Part shown: piece after piece, positions 1 to 7,823 of the stretch | Layout: every line of letters begins with the position of its first letter | Position numbering within the stretch: position 1 is the first letter of the stretch | Assembly (NCBI RefSeq): GCF_002211365.1 | Contig: NZ_LOKZ01000036.1 | Location: 124,001 to 188,000 of the forward strand | Length of the DNA: 64,000 bases | Reading direction: 5' to 3' | From: Rhizobium sp. R711 | GTDB taxonomy: Bacteria > Pseudomonadota > Alphaproteobacteria > Rhizobiales > Rhizobiaceae | Notes under the pieces: model-generated | Database searches by the model: none | What the model was told of the DNA's origin: nothing | Seen by the model: only the letters and a program-made list of their open reading frames with translations | Program-made: the position numbers and the translations under genes

Positions 1-38
1 AGCTCCGTCAGAATGGCGTGGTTGACGTCTTCGGCCAT
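1..38 (-). CDS. 5' end of an unidentified gene (partial)
   Basis: Only the first 12-13 codons are present. They read MAEDVNHAILTEL and run off the left edge. A strong Shine-Dalgarno AGGAGGAA lies just before the ATG on the minus strand (positions about 43-52), which is why I treat this as a real gene start. The gene diverges from yajC. Too little is visible to name the protein. Confidence 0.6.
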   Translation of the reverse strand, partial: MAEDVNHAILTE

Positions 39-164
39 GGGGCCTTCCTCCTGAATTCTGGTTGTAGCCAGCGTACCGTGTCTTTTGCCTGCGGCGTAGC
101 ATGGCCTTTTGCGAGCGGAAAGGTTATGAGGCAGCGGAATCGGTACGGTTTCCAGCTGTTTCTG

Positions 165-192
165 TTGCATTCGCAAAGACCATAATTATAGT
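165..192 (+). promoter_or_regulatory. putative yajC promoter
   Basis: TTGCAT (165-170) and TATAGT (187-192) are separated by 16 bp and lie about 57 bp before the yajC ATG. This fits a housekeeping sigma-70-type promoter for the yajC-secDF unit. It is read from sequence only. Confidence 0.4.
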
Positions 193-248
193 CCGGCCAC
201 CCGAGAAAAGGCGGAGTTCCGCCACCGGAATGTTTTGAGGAGTTTAGC

Positions 249-596
249 ATGTTCATCACCCCGGCATTTGCCCAGGCTGCTACCGACACTGCGGCGTCGC
301 CGTTCGGCTCTGGCTTTGAAATGATCATCCTTTTCGTGCCGCTGATGGTCGTCTGGTACTTCCTGCTGATCCGTCCGCAGCGCGCGCAGGCCAAGAAGCG
401 CGAAGAGACGCTGAAGGCGATCCGTCGCGGCGATCAGGTTGTCACCGGTGGCGGCCTCGTCGGCAAGGTCACCAAGGTTGTTGACGACAAGGAACTCGAA
501 GTGGAGATTGCTGACGGCGTTCGCGTTCGCATCGTCCGCACCGGCATTTCGGAAGTTCGCGTCAAGGGTGAGCCGGTCAAGGCGGACGCCGCGTAG
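249..596 (+). CDS. yajC: Sec translocase accessory subunit YajC
   Basis: The 115-residue protein has the YajC pattern. A short N-terminus is followed by one hydrophobic segment at about residues 25-42, then the conserved cytoplasmic sequence RPQRAQAKKREE and the GDQVVTGGG motif. YajC associates with SecD-SecF and supports SecYEG-dependent export at the inner membrane. A GAGGAG Shine-Dalgarno precedes the ATG. secDF begins 55 bp downstream on the same strand, so the two are probably cotranscribed, as is usual in bacteria. Confidence 0.96.
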   Translation: MFITPAFAQAATDTAASPFGSGFEMIILFVPLMVVWYFLLIRPQRAQAKKREETLKAIRRGDQVVTGGGLVGKVTKVVDDKELEVEIADGVRVRIVRTGISEVRVKGEPVKADAA

Positions 597-651
597 TATT
601 GCAAACCTAGCCGCGAACCGGATTGGTCGGGTCGGAAACAGTCGAGAGAAA

Positions 652-3213
652 ATGCGTCGTTTTTCCCGCTTGAAGGCCGTTCTGATCTGGTTGTTGGTGG
701 TGGCGGCCGCGATAATCGCGGCCCCAAATCTGTTATCGGAAGGGCAGCGCTCTAAGCTCCCCTTTTGGCTGGCTCACAGTCGCGTTGTGCCTGGACCCGA
801 TGTGCAGGGCGGTTCCCATCTGCTTCTCCAGATCGAACGCGTTGATGTCGTGAAGGACCGGCTCGAACGCACGGTCGCGGATGTTCGCGGCAAGTTGCGT
901 GAAGCCAACATTCGCTACACCGGTCTGACCGGGAACGACCAGGACGTCACCGTCAAGATAACCGACGCCGGCCAGGTGGATGCTGCCGTCAAGGCCTTGA
1001 ACGCACTGACCGCGACCACGAAGAGCGGCTGGTTTGGAAGTTCGGTCCAAAGTGTTTCCCTGGAGAAGGGCAACGACGCACAGCTTACGCTGCGAATTTC
1101 AAACGATAGCATCGACGAAGGAATTGCAACCGCGCAAGCTCAGTCCCTCGCAGTCGTCGAGCGCCGCATCGCCGGTCTGGGGATCAACGATTTTTCCGTT
1201 CGCGCCGATGGTGACGACCGTATCGACGTCGAGGCCCTCGGTTCTATCGACGTCGAGCGGCTGAAGAATATTCTGAACGAGCCTGCTGAGCTTTCGGTTC
1301 GGATGATCGATGAAAGCATGTCGGGGCAGCAGGCCCTTGCCGGTCGCTGGCCGGCGACATCAGAGGTGCTCTATTCTCTGGACGATCCGCCCGTTCCCTA
1401 CCTCGTCGATCGAACAGATTTCGTTACAGGCAAGAATCTCGTTGATGTCCAGGCGGTTGCCGATGCGCAAACGGACTCGGTCGCGATCACCTATAAGCTG
1501 GATGCCGAAGGAACCGAGGAACTCGCGCAGAAGACGCGCCAGAACATCGGACGGCACCTGGCCATACTTTTCGATGATCAGGTCATGGCTGCGCCGCTGA
1601 TCAATGCGCCGATCCTGGACGGCACCGGAAGGGTGCCGGTCAGCTTCAGCGAGGACGGAGCCCGCGATCTTGCGCTGATGTTGCGAAGCGGCGCTCTGCC
1701 GGCGACGTTGACGACCGTGGAGGAGCGCACCGTCAGCCCCAGCCTCGGCGCGGAATCGAAGCGCGCCGGTCTGGTAGCTGGCTTCGTCGCTGCGATCCTT
1801 GTCACCGGGTTGATGTTTGCCTTCTATCGAAAGCTGGGCATCATCGCCGGCATTTCGCTTGTCCTGAACCTCCTCTTGATTCTCGCTGTGCTGAGCGCAA
1901 TCGGCGCAACGCTGACGCTGCCCGGCCTCGCAGGCATCGTCTTGATCATAGGCATGGCTGTCGATGCTAATGTGCTCGTCTACGAGCGTATCCGGGAGGA
2001 GGCGAAAGCCGGTCACTCCTTCGCGGATGCGATCAGTAACGGGTTTTCGCGTGCATTCCTGACGATCCTTGATGCCAATGTCACGATCGTCATCGCGGCA
2101 GTCATCCTCTACTATCTCGGCAGTGACACCGTTCGGGGTTTTGCGGTGACGCTGGCGGCGGGAATTCTGACGACCGTCTTTACCACTTTCACGTTGACGC
2201 GCTGGATTGTCGTCACCTGGCTTCACCGCAAGCATCCGCGGCATCTGCCCAGGGACGTCCGCACAGGCATCTTTGATCACGCCAACATCCGCTTCATGGG
2301 GATACGGCGCTACACCTTCACTGCGTCGGCAGCGCTTTCGATCCTGGCGATGATCGGCTTCGCAACGGTCGGCGCCAATCTTGGCGTTGATTTTGCCGGC
2401 GGGTCGTTGGTGGAGGTCAAGGCGAAGCACGGCAATGCCGATCCTGATGATATTCGTGCCCGCCTCGACGATCTGAACATTGGGAACATTGAAGCTCGCC
2501 GCCTCTCCGACGCGTCGACGGCATTGGTTCGCATCCAGGCGCAGGGCGGCGGCGAAAATGCTGAGCAGTCGGCGATGACCTTGCTGCGTGATGAGTTGAG
2601 CGACGACTATGAGATCCCGCGGGTCGAGGTTGTCGGCCCCGCGGTGTCGGGCGAACTGACCAAGGCCGCGACGTTGGGCATACTTGGCTCACTGGCTGTC
2701 ATCTTACTTTACATCTGGCTGCGCTTCGAATGGCGGTTCGCGGTCGGGGCTATCATCGCGACACTACACGATATCATACTGACGCTTGGCCTCTTCGTGC
2801 TGACTGGGATGGAATTCAATCTCACGAGCGTCGCGGCCATCCTGACGATCATCGGCTATTCGCTCAACGATACGGTGGTCGTCTACGACCGGATGCGCGA
2901 GAATCTGAAGCGCTATCGCAAGATGCCGATGCCGATCCTGATCGACGCGTCCATCAATCAGACGCTGTCGCGCACGGTACTGACGGCTGCGACGACCTTG
3001 CTTGCGCTTGTCGCGCTCTGCCTTTTCGGCGGTGACGTGATCCGCCCGTTCGCCTTTGTGATGCTGTTTGGCGTTGCCATCGGCACCTTTTCCTCCATCT
3101 ACATAGCCGCGCCCGTGCTGATCGCTTTCAAGCTCCGCCCGGACGTGGTTGATAGCGACCAACATGAGAAAGTGGCCGAGCCGGATACGAACTCCGGCAA
3201 TCCGGCAGTGTGA
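652..3213 (+). CDS. secDF: fused protein translocase subunit SecDF
   Basis: An 853-residue fusion of SecD (about residues 1-535) and SecF (about 540-853), the proton-driven exporter that pulls preproteins from SecYEG on the periplasmic side. Each half carries the conserved fourth-helix motif: GMAVDANVLVYERIREE in SecD and GYSLNDTVVVYDRMREN in SecF. The start at 652 (MRRFSRLKAVLIWLL) puts a membrane helix at the N-terminus. The frame stays open further upstream but overlaps yajC, and that extension lacks SecD character. A weak GAGAG precedes the ATG. The fusion is common in alphaproteobacteria. Confidence 0.96.
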   Translation: MRRFSRLKAVLIWLLVVAAAIIAAPNLLSEGQRSKLPFWLAHSRVVPGPDVQGGSHLLLQIERVDVVKDRLERTVADVRGKLREANIRYTGLTGNDQDVTVKITDAGQVDAAVKALNALTATTKSGWFGSSVQSVSLEKGNDAQLTLRISNDSIDEGIATAQAQSLAVVERRIAGLGINDFSVRADGDDRIDVEALGSIDVERLKNILNEPAELSVRMIDESMSGQQALAGRWPATSEVLYSLDDPPVPYLVDRTDFVTGKNLVDVQAVADAQTDSVAITYKLDAEGTEELAQKTRQNIGRHLAILFDDQVMAAPLINAPILDGTGRVPVSFSEDGARDLALMLRSGALPATLTTVEERTVSPSLGAESKRAGLVAGFVAAILVTGLMFAFYRKLGIIAGISLVLNLLLILAVLSAIGATLTLPGLAGIVLIIGMAVDANVLVYERIREEAKAGHSFADAISNGFSRAFLTILDANVTIVIAAVILYYLGSDTVRGFAVTLAAGILTTVFTTFTLTRWIVVTWLHRKHPRHLPRDVRTGIFDHANIRFMGIRRYTFTASAALSILAMIGFATVGANLGVDFAGGSLVEVKAKHGNADPDDIRARLDDLNIGNIEARRLSDASTALVRIQAQGGGENAEQSAMTLLRDELSDDYEIPRVEVVGPAVSGELTKAATLGILGSLAVILLYIWLRFEWRFAVGAIIATLHDIILTLGLFVLTGMEFNLTSVAAILTIIGYSLNDTVVVYDRMRENLKRYRKMPMPILIDASINQTLSRTVLTAATTLLALVALCLFGGDVIRPFAFVMLFGVAIGTFSSIYIAAPVLIAFKLRPDVVDSDQHEKVAEPDTNSGNPAV

Positions 3214-3217
3214 GAAT

Positions 3218-3604
3218 ATGGCAAGAGGCATAGAAATCCGCGAGGCGCATTTTCCCGGACGCGCGCCCATCGACACCTACGGCAATGGTGGTTTCCGTTT
3301 CGCCGACATGTCCCATCGCGGGTCGATCCTTTGCCTGCCGTCCGGCATCTATGGCTGGGACATGGATATGTCGAAGCCGCTATCGATCGAGAACTTTCAG
3401 AAGGTGCTCGATGAGGCGGCCGAGATCGAGGTCCTGCTGATCGGTACCGGAAACGACATGCGGCCGATCCCGGCGGATTTGAAGTCCGCGCTGAAGGCAG
3501 CGGGTATTTCCTCGGATCCCATGAATACCGGCGCGGCGGTCCGCACCTTCAATATCATGCTGATGGAATCCCGCGCTGTTGCCGCGGCATTGATAGCGGT
3601 CTGA
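3218..3604 (+). CDS. Mth938-like domain protein
   Basis: A 128-residue protein with the compact Mth938/DUF498 fold signature. It has an N-terminal IDTYGNGGFRFADMSHRGSI segment, a central LLIGTGNDMRPIP loop and a C-terminal VRTFNIMLMESR segment. In mitochondria the NDUFAF3 relative is a complex I assembly factor. The bacterial function is not established. It starts 5 bp after secDF and ends 3 bp before the next gene, so it is in the same operon. Its neighbour belongs to the family that contains another complex I assembly factor, which may be meaningful. Confidence 0.88.
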   Translation: MARGIEIREAHFPGRAPIDTYGNGGFRFADMSHRGSILCLPSGIYGWDMDMSKPLSIENFQKVLDEAAEIEVLLIGTGNDMRPIPADLKSALKAAGISSDPMNTGAAVRTFNIMLMESRAVAAALIAV

Positions 3605-3606
3605 CA

Positions 3607-4458
3607 ATGGCCGATCAGTCTTTGACGAACCAGGACATTTGCCTGGCGACGCTGCGCGACAACGACCGCGACCGCTATCTGGCCTGCCTGCTGTCGCCGG
3701 AAGGTAAAAGGGACGCATTGGCGGCCCTCTACGCCTTCAACGCCGAGCTTGCGCGCATTCGCGATCTGGTGCACGAGCCCCTTCCAGGCGAGGTTCGTAT
3801 GCAATACTGGCGTGACCTCTTGCAGGGGAGCGCGCATGGATCCACCCAGGCAAATCCAATTGCCGCGGCCCTGCTATCGACAATCGAAGCGCACCGCCTG
3901 CCATCGCAGACCCTCGTCAACATGATCGATGCTCGCATCTTCGATCTCTACGACGATGCGATGGAGACACGCGTCTCGCTCGAGGGATATGCCGGCGAGA
4001 CGGCATCTGCCCTCATTCAGCTGGCCAGCCTGGTGCTTGCACCAGAGGACGCCGCCAGAACGGCCGAAGCTGCTGGGCACGCTGGTGTTGCGCAGGCCAT
4101 CGCCGGGCTCTTGCTTCTGATGCCATTGCACCGCCACCGCGGGCAGCTCTACATCCCGCTTGAAATCCTGTCCGCTACCGGGCTCGATCGTGATGCGTTT
4201 CTCGCCGGCGAGGACAAACCGCGTATCTCTGCCGCGATCGAAGCCTTTGCGGGGCTTGGCCGTGATCATCTTGCCAAGGCGAGAAAACTCGCGATCCCGC
4301 AAGCCGTGTTCCCCGCCTTTCTACCTGTCGCTTTGGCAGAACCGGTTCTCGTCAGCGCCCAGCGTGTAGGCGCGGGCCTGTTCGAGCGTCAACTACAGCG
4401 GTCGCAGTTGCGGCGCCAGGTGGGTATGTTGCTCGCGTTGATGCGCAAGAAAATCTGA
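3607..4458 (+). CDS. squalene/phytoene synthase-family protein, NDUFAF6-like
   Basis: A 283-residue all-helical protein of the SQS_PSY family. It is recognised from YAFNAELARIRDLVHEP near residue 40 and the PGEVRMQYWRDLL segment. True synthases carry two Asp-rich diphosphate-binding motifs. Here the first is replaced by ARIRDLV and the second by a run without the paired aspartates (IAGLLLLMPLHRHRGQLYIP). The protein is therefore unlikely to be a prenyl-coupling enzyme. It resembles the NDUFAF6/C8orf38 branch linked to respiratory complex I assembly. It is packed directly behind the Mth938-like gene. The functional assignment is inference. Confidence 0.8.
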   Translation: MADQSLTNQDICLATLRDNDRDRYLACLLSPEGKRDALAALYAFNAELARIRDLVHEPLPGEVRMQYWRDLLQGSAHGSTQANPIAAALLSTIEAHRLPSQTLVNMIDARIFDLYDDAMETRVSLEGYAGETASALIQLASLVLAPEDAARTAEAAGHAGVAQAIAGLLLLMPLHRHRGQLYIPLEILSATGLDRDAFLAGEDKPRISAAIEAFAGLGRDHLAKARKLAIPQAVFPAFLPVALAEPVLVSAQRVGAGLFERQLQRSQLRRQVGMLLALMRKKI

Positions 4459-4526
4459 CCTTGTTTAAACTCGCGCAAGGCTCGTGCTCTATAAGAGCGC
4501 CGTTGCAGCTTTGATCGGAGAGCGAT

Positions 4527-4994
4527 GTGAGCATTATCGTCTGGTGCGTTATATTCGCGATCGTGGTTTTCATCGCCTTCATTTCGACGCGCATGGCTGC
4601 GCAGAACAAGGAAGATGGCCTTCACGACACTGGCCTCGCGATCATCGAGTTCAATCGGGCTTTCCCCACTGAAGCGATCCGCCAGTTGCAGGCAACCGCC
4701 AACGGCCAGGCTGTATTCGTGCGCCTGCATGACAATAAGGCGGGCTTCATGCGCAACATGCAGAGACACTATTCATGCCACATCATCGAGCCGGGCAGGG
4801 TACGTGTCCTGAGTTCTGAAACGGGCAACGGCCTCAGCATCGAGTTCCTCGACGCCCCGCATCAGAACGGTACGTTCGAATTCGTATCCGCCAGGGAGGC
4901 ATCAGAGGTCTCCCTCTGGCTGCTCGGCAACTATGTGGCCGACCCCGACAAGGCTTTGCCCTCCCATGGCTCCACGACTGCCAACGGCCAGTAG
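4527..4994 (+). CDS. membrane-anchored protein of unknown function
   Basis: A 155-residue protein starting at a GTG with GGAG about 8 bp upstream. Residues 2-19 (SIIVWCVIFAIVVFIAFI) form one transmembrane anchor. The remainder is soluble, with no cysteine pair beyond a single YSCHI and no motif I recognise. The region from QNKEDGLHDTGLAIIEFNRAFP to the C-terminus looks like a small alpha/beta domain. It lies 68 bp after the SQS_PSY gene on the same strand and may be the last gene of the secDF unit. Confidence 0.75.
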   Translation: MSIIVWCVIFAIVVFIAFISTRMAAQNKEDGLHDTGLAIIEFNRAFPTEAIRQLQATANGQAVFVRLHDNKAGFMRNMQRHYSCHIIEPGRVRVLSSETGNGLSIEFLDAPHQNGTFEFVSAREASEVSLWLLGNYVADPDKALPSHGSTTANGQ

Positions 4995-5138
4995 GGTGAA
5001 CGGGGTCTTATCCTCACGTTACGGCAGTCACCTTCATTCCGATCGGTGGCACCTCCAGTGATGCCGGACGCGGCCGTTTTGCCGTTGCCTACCGTTTGAA
5101 ATAGGCGCAAGATTTATGCTCATCCGGTAAAAGTTTGA

Positions 5139-5154
5139 GTTTGTATTCACAAAC
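5139..5154. promoter_or_regulatory. perfect palindrome GTTTGT-N4-ACAAAC before peroxiredoxin
   Basis: The sequence GTTTGTATTCACAAAC is a perfect 6-4-6 inverted repeat. It ends 17 bp before the ATG of the peroxiredoxin gene and just upstream of its GGGAGG Shine-Dalgarno. Position and symmetry suggest an operator for a dimeric repressor. I do not recognise it as a known site. Confidence 0.4.
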
Positions 5155-5171
5155 GCTACGGGAGGTGCGTG

Positions 5172-5831
5172 ATGCTTGCAATCAATGATACCGCTCCGGA
5201 TTTCGAAGCCCAGACTACCGAAGGCAAGATCAGTTTTCACGAGTGGATCGGTAATTCTTGGGCGGTGCTGTTTTCGCACCCCAAGGATTTTACGCCCGTC
5301 TGCACAACCGAACTCGGTTACATGGCGCGGATCAAGCCCGAATTCGACAAGCGCGGTGTGAAGATCATCGGCCTTTCCGTCGATCCGCTTGAACGTCACA
5401 CCAGCTGGATGAAGGATATCGAGGAAACGCAGGGCTATCGTCCAAATTATCCGATGATCGCGGATGTCGATTACGCCGTATCAAAGCGCTACAACATGCT
5501 GCCTGCTTTGGTGTCCGGTGATCCGACCGAGCGTACCCCCGCCGATAACCAGACGGTCCGCAACGTTTTCGTGATAGGGCCTGACAAGAAGATCAAGCTG
5601 GTCATGGTCTATCCAATGACCACTGGTCGCAACTTCGATGAAGTGCTGCGGGTCATCGATTCCCTTCAGCTTACCGCTAAGCATAAGGTCGCTACGCCGG
5701 TGAACTGGAAGAACGGGGAGGATGTGATCATCGCTGGTTCAGTTTCCGACGACGACGCAAAGAAGCAGTACCCGCAAGGTTGGCGTGCGCCGAAGCCTTA
5801 CATCAGGATCGTGCCGCAGCCGCACGGATAG
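5172..5831 (+). CDS. 1-Cys peroxiredoxin, Prx6 family
   Basis: A 219-residue thiol peroxidase that reduces hydrogen peroxide and organic peroxides. The peroxidatic cysteine is Cys44 in FTPVCTTE. The long C-terminal arm with PVNWKNGEDVIIAGSVSDDDA is typical of the Prx6 subfamily, and no second resolving Cys is seen. The ATG at 5172 is preferred over the in-frame GTG one codon earlier, because GGAGG at 5161-5165 gives normal spacing. The next gene encodes a persulfide dioxygenase, so both may serve thiol/persulfide homeostasis. Confidence 0.93.
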   Translation: MLAINDTAPDFEAQTTEGKISFHEWIGNSWAVLFSHPKDFTPVCTTELGYMARIKPEFDKRGVKIIGLSVDPLERHTSWMKDIEETQGYRPNYPMIADVDYAVSKRYNMLPALVSGDPTERTPADNQTVRNVFVIGPDKKIKLVMVYPMTTGRNFDEVLRVIDSLQLTAKHKVATPVNWKNGEDVIIAGSVSDDDAKKQYPQGWRAPKPYIRIVPQPHG

Positions 5832-5867
5832 TTTATCGCAAGCCAAGCCGCCATGAAGGAGGTGGGG

Positions 5868-6905
5868 ATGATCTTCCGGCAGCTGTTCGATCCGGTGTCG
5901 AGTACCTATTCATATTTGCTCGCAAGCCGGACGGGCGGTGAGGCGCTGATCATCGATCCGGTGCTGGAAAGGGTCGATCGTTATCTCCAGCTCATCCACG
6001 AGCTTGATCTGAAGCTGGTGAAGGCCGTGGATACGCATCTCCACGCCGACCACATCACGGGTCTTGGCGCTCTGCGCGACAAGACCCACTGCATTACCGT
6101 GATGGGAGAACAGACGAAGGCCGACGTCGTTTCGATGCGTCTGTCGGACAATGACAAGTTGACTATCGAGGGACTTGCCCTGGATGTGATTTATACGCCG
6201 GGCCACACGGACGATTCCTACAGTTTCGTCTTGCCCGACCGCGTCTTCACCGGCGACACGCTGCTCATTCGCGGCACGGGCCGGACCGATTTCCAGAATG
6301 GTGATCCCAAGGCGCAATACGAGTCGATCTTCGGGCGCCTGCTGAAGCTTCCGGAATCGACCTTGGTTTTCCCGGCACACGACTATAAGGGCGATACCGT
6401 CTCAACCATTGGTGAAGAAAAGGCTTTCAATCCGCGCCTGCAGGTAAGGTCCGCCGATGAATATGCCGATCTGATGAACAATCTGAAGCTGGCCAACCCG
6501 AAGATGATGGATGTCGCCGTTCCGGCCAACATGAAGGTCGGCATGAATCAGGACAACGTGATGCGCCATGGCTGGGCACTGACGGCGCAGCAAGCGCTGA
6601 GCGTTGTTGGCCTCGGCGACGTCGCCCTCATCGATCTACGTGAGAATCCCGAGCGGCAGCGAAACGGCACAATCCCGGGCTCTCTGCACGTACCCTATCC
6701 GTCGCTGGAGGAAAGCATCGGCGCCGGTGGGATGCTGCATGAGCTGGCAAGCTCGACCCGCAAGAGGCTGCTTTTCTACTGCGCGTTTGGTGAACGATCG
6801 GCAATGGCCGTGCAGGCGGCGCACGATGCCGGCCTTCCCCTGGCCTTTCATATTCAAGGAGGCATCGATGCCTGGAAGAAAGCCGACGGACCGATCGCGC
6901 ATTAG
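5868..6905 (+). CDS. persulfide dioxygenase-rhodanese fusion
   Basis: A 345-residue, two-domain protein. Residues about 1-230 are an ETHE1-like metallo-beta-lactamase fold with the iron-binding THLHADHITG motif and later GHTDDS, FTGDTL and FPAHDY ligand motifs. Residues about 240-345 are a rhodanese domain with active-site Cys305 in YCAFGERSA. Such fusions (PRF type) oxidise glutathione persulfide to sulfite and move sulfane sulfur between thiols. The ATG at 5868 is chosen over one at 5853 because AAGGAGG (5856-5862) lies between them at proper spacing. It is 36 bp from the peroxiredoxin gene and probably cotranscribed. Confidence 0.92.
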   Translation: MIFRQLFDPVSSTYSYLLASRTGGEALIIDPVLERVDRYLQLIHELDLKLVKAVDTHLHADHITGLGALRDKTHCITVMGEQTKADVVSMRLSDNDKLTIEGLALDVIYTPGHTDDSYSFVLPDRVFTGDTLLIRGTGRTDFQNGDPKAQYESIFGRLLKLPESTLVFPAHDYKGDTVSTIGEEKAFNPRLQVRSADEYADLMNNLKLANPKMMDVAVPANMKVGMNQDNVMRHGWALTAQQALSVVGLGDVALIDLRENPERQRNGTIPGSLHVPYPSLEESIGAGGMLHELASSTRKRLLFYCAFGERSAMAVQAAHDAGLPLAFHIQGGIDAWKKADGPIAH

Positions 6906-6932
6906 GGGTAGTTTCCCGTGTGAGGCGATACG

Positions 6933-7151
6933 ATGGAAGAGCAGCGATCAATTCTGACCTGTCCCCTCTGCGGCCACCGGTCGGTGGAGACGATGCCGGT
7001 TGACGCCTGTGTTTGGGTTCACGAATGCCGAGGCTGTGGCGCAACGCTCAAGCCAAAGCAGGGTGATTGCTGCATCTTTTGCTCATACGGATCAGTGCCG
7101 TGCCCACCGATTCAGGCCCGCATGGCGCCGAGGTGCTGTCAGGCTACCTGA
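6933..7151 (+). CDS. GDCCxxC-domain small protein
   Basis: A 72-residue cysteine-rich protein of the GDCCVxC (seleno)protein family. It has CPLCGHRSVETMP near the N-terminus, then CRGCGATLKPKQGDCCIFC and a short tail SVPCPP. In some relatives the first Cys of the GDCC motif is selenocysteine. Here it is an ordinary Cys codon. The biochemical role is unknown. It sits 27 bp after the persulfide dioxygenase-rhodanese gene, which suggests a part in sulfur or metal/metalloid thiol chemistry. Its 3' end overlaps the convergent methyltransferase gene by 13 bp. Confidence 0.85.
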   Translation: MEEQRSILTCPLCGHRSVETMPVDACVWVHECRGCGATLKPKQGDCCIFCSYGSVPCPPIQARMAPRCCQAT

Positions 7152-7765
7152 AATATGGCCGCGTAGTGGTAAGGCGGGAGGTCAACGATCCGCTGCATGG
7201 CAAAGCCAGCGGTTTCGACGACGGTACGGACGGCCTCGGGTGACATGCGCATTTCAGTCCGCGGTCCGCGCGGCTTGCCCAACACTACCGTTTCCTCTCG
7301 AGGCACTGGATGCCAGTTGATGATGCAGAACAACCCGTTTGGCTGAAGAACTGCCCTCACGGAATGTGCAAGGCCAATCTGGTCAGGAACGCCGTGGAAG
7401 GTATTGGCGATCAAGACAAAGTTGACCGGCTCGTCAAGGCTCTCGCCTAGCGAGGTGGCGTCCGCGCAAATCCACTGACGAACGGACGCGCCTCGTCGTT
7501 CAACTTCGGCCTTCGCCAGCTCGATCATAGCGGGATCGAGATCAAGGGCCGCCACATTTCCATCGACCAGTGCTGCGAGGGGGCCGGTGAAGTAGCCGTC
7601 ACCGCAGCAAAGGTCGAGAACGCTCATGCCCTGCCGGATGCCAATCTGTTGAAGCAGCCCTTTGGGATCAGGCCACAGCGCAGACCACCAATCTCTGTCT
7701 GGCATGGACGTGCCTTGAAACAATGCTGCCATAAACGTCACGCCCTTCGCGGAAGGTCTCACCAT
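7139..7765 (-). CDS. class I SAM-dependent methyltransferase
   Basis: A protein of up to 208 residues with a Rossmann-type methyltransferase fold. Motif I is VLDLCCGDGYFTG, motif II includes VAALDLDPAMI, and motif IV is FVLIANTFHGV. The start may be internal (MAALFQG or MPDRDWW) because the first 11 residues are not typical. The substrate is unknown. It is convergent with, and overlaps by 13 bp, the GDCCxxC gene. Confidence 0.82.
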   Translation of the reverse strand: MVRPSAKGVTFMAALFQGTSMPDRDWWSALWPDPKGLLQQIGIRQGMSVLDLCCGDGYFTGPLAALVDGNVAALDLDPAMIELAKAEVERRGASVRQWICADATSLGESLDEPVNFVLIANTFHGVPDQIGLAHSVRAVLQPNGLFCIINWHPVPREETVVLGKPRGPRTEMRMSPEAVRTVVETAGFAMQRIVDLPPYHYAAIFQVA

Positions 7766-7823
7766 GCAGAAATACGATTCTCGGCAAGACGCTTGTGGCT
7801 AGATCGACAGTTTCGCGGCTCGA

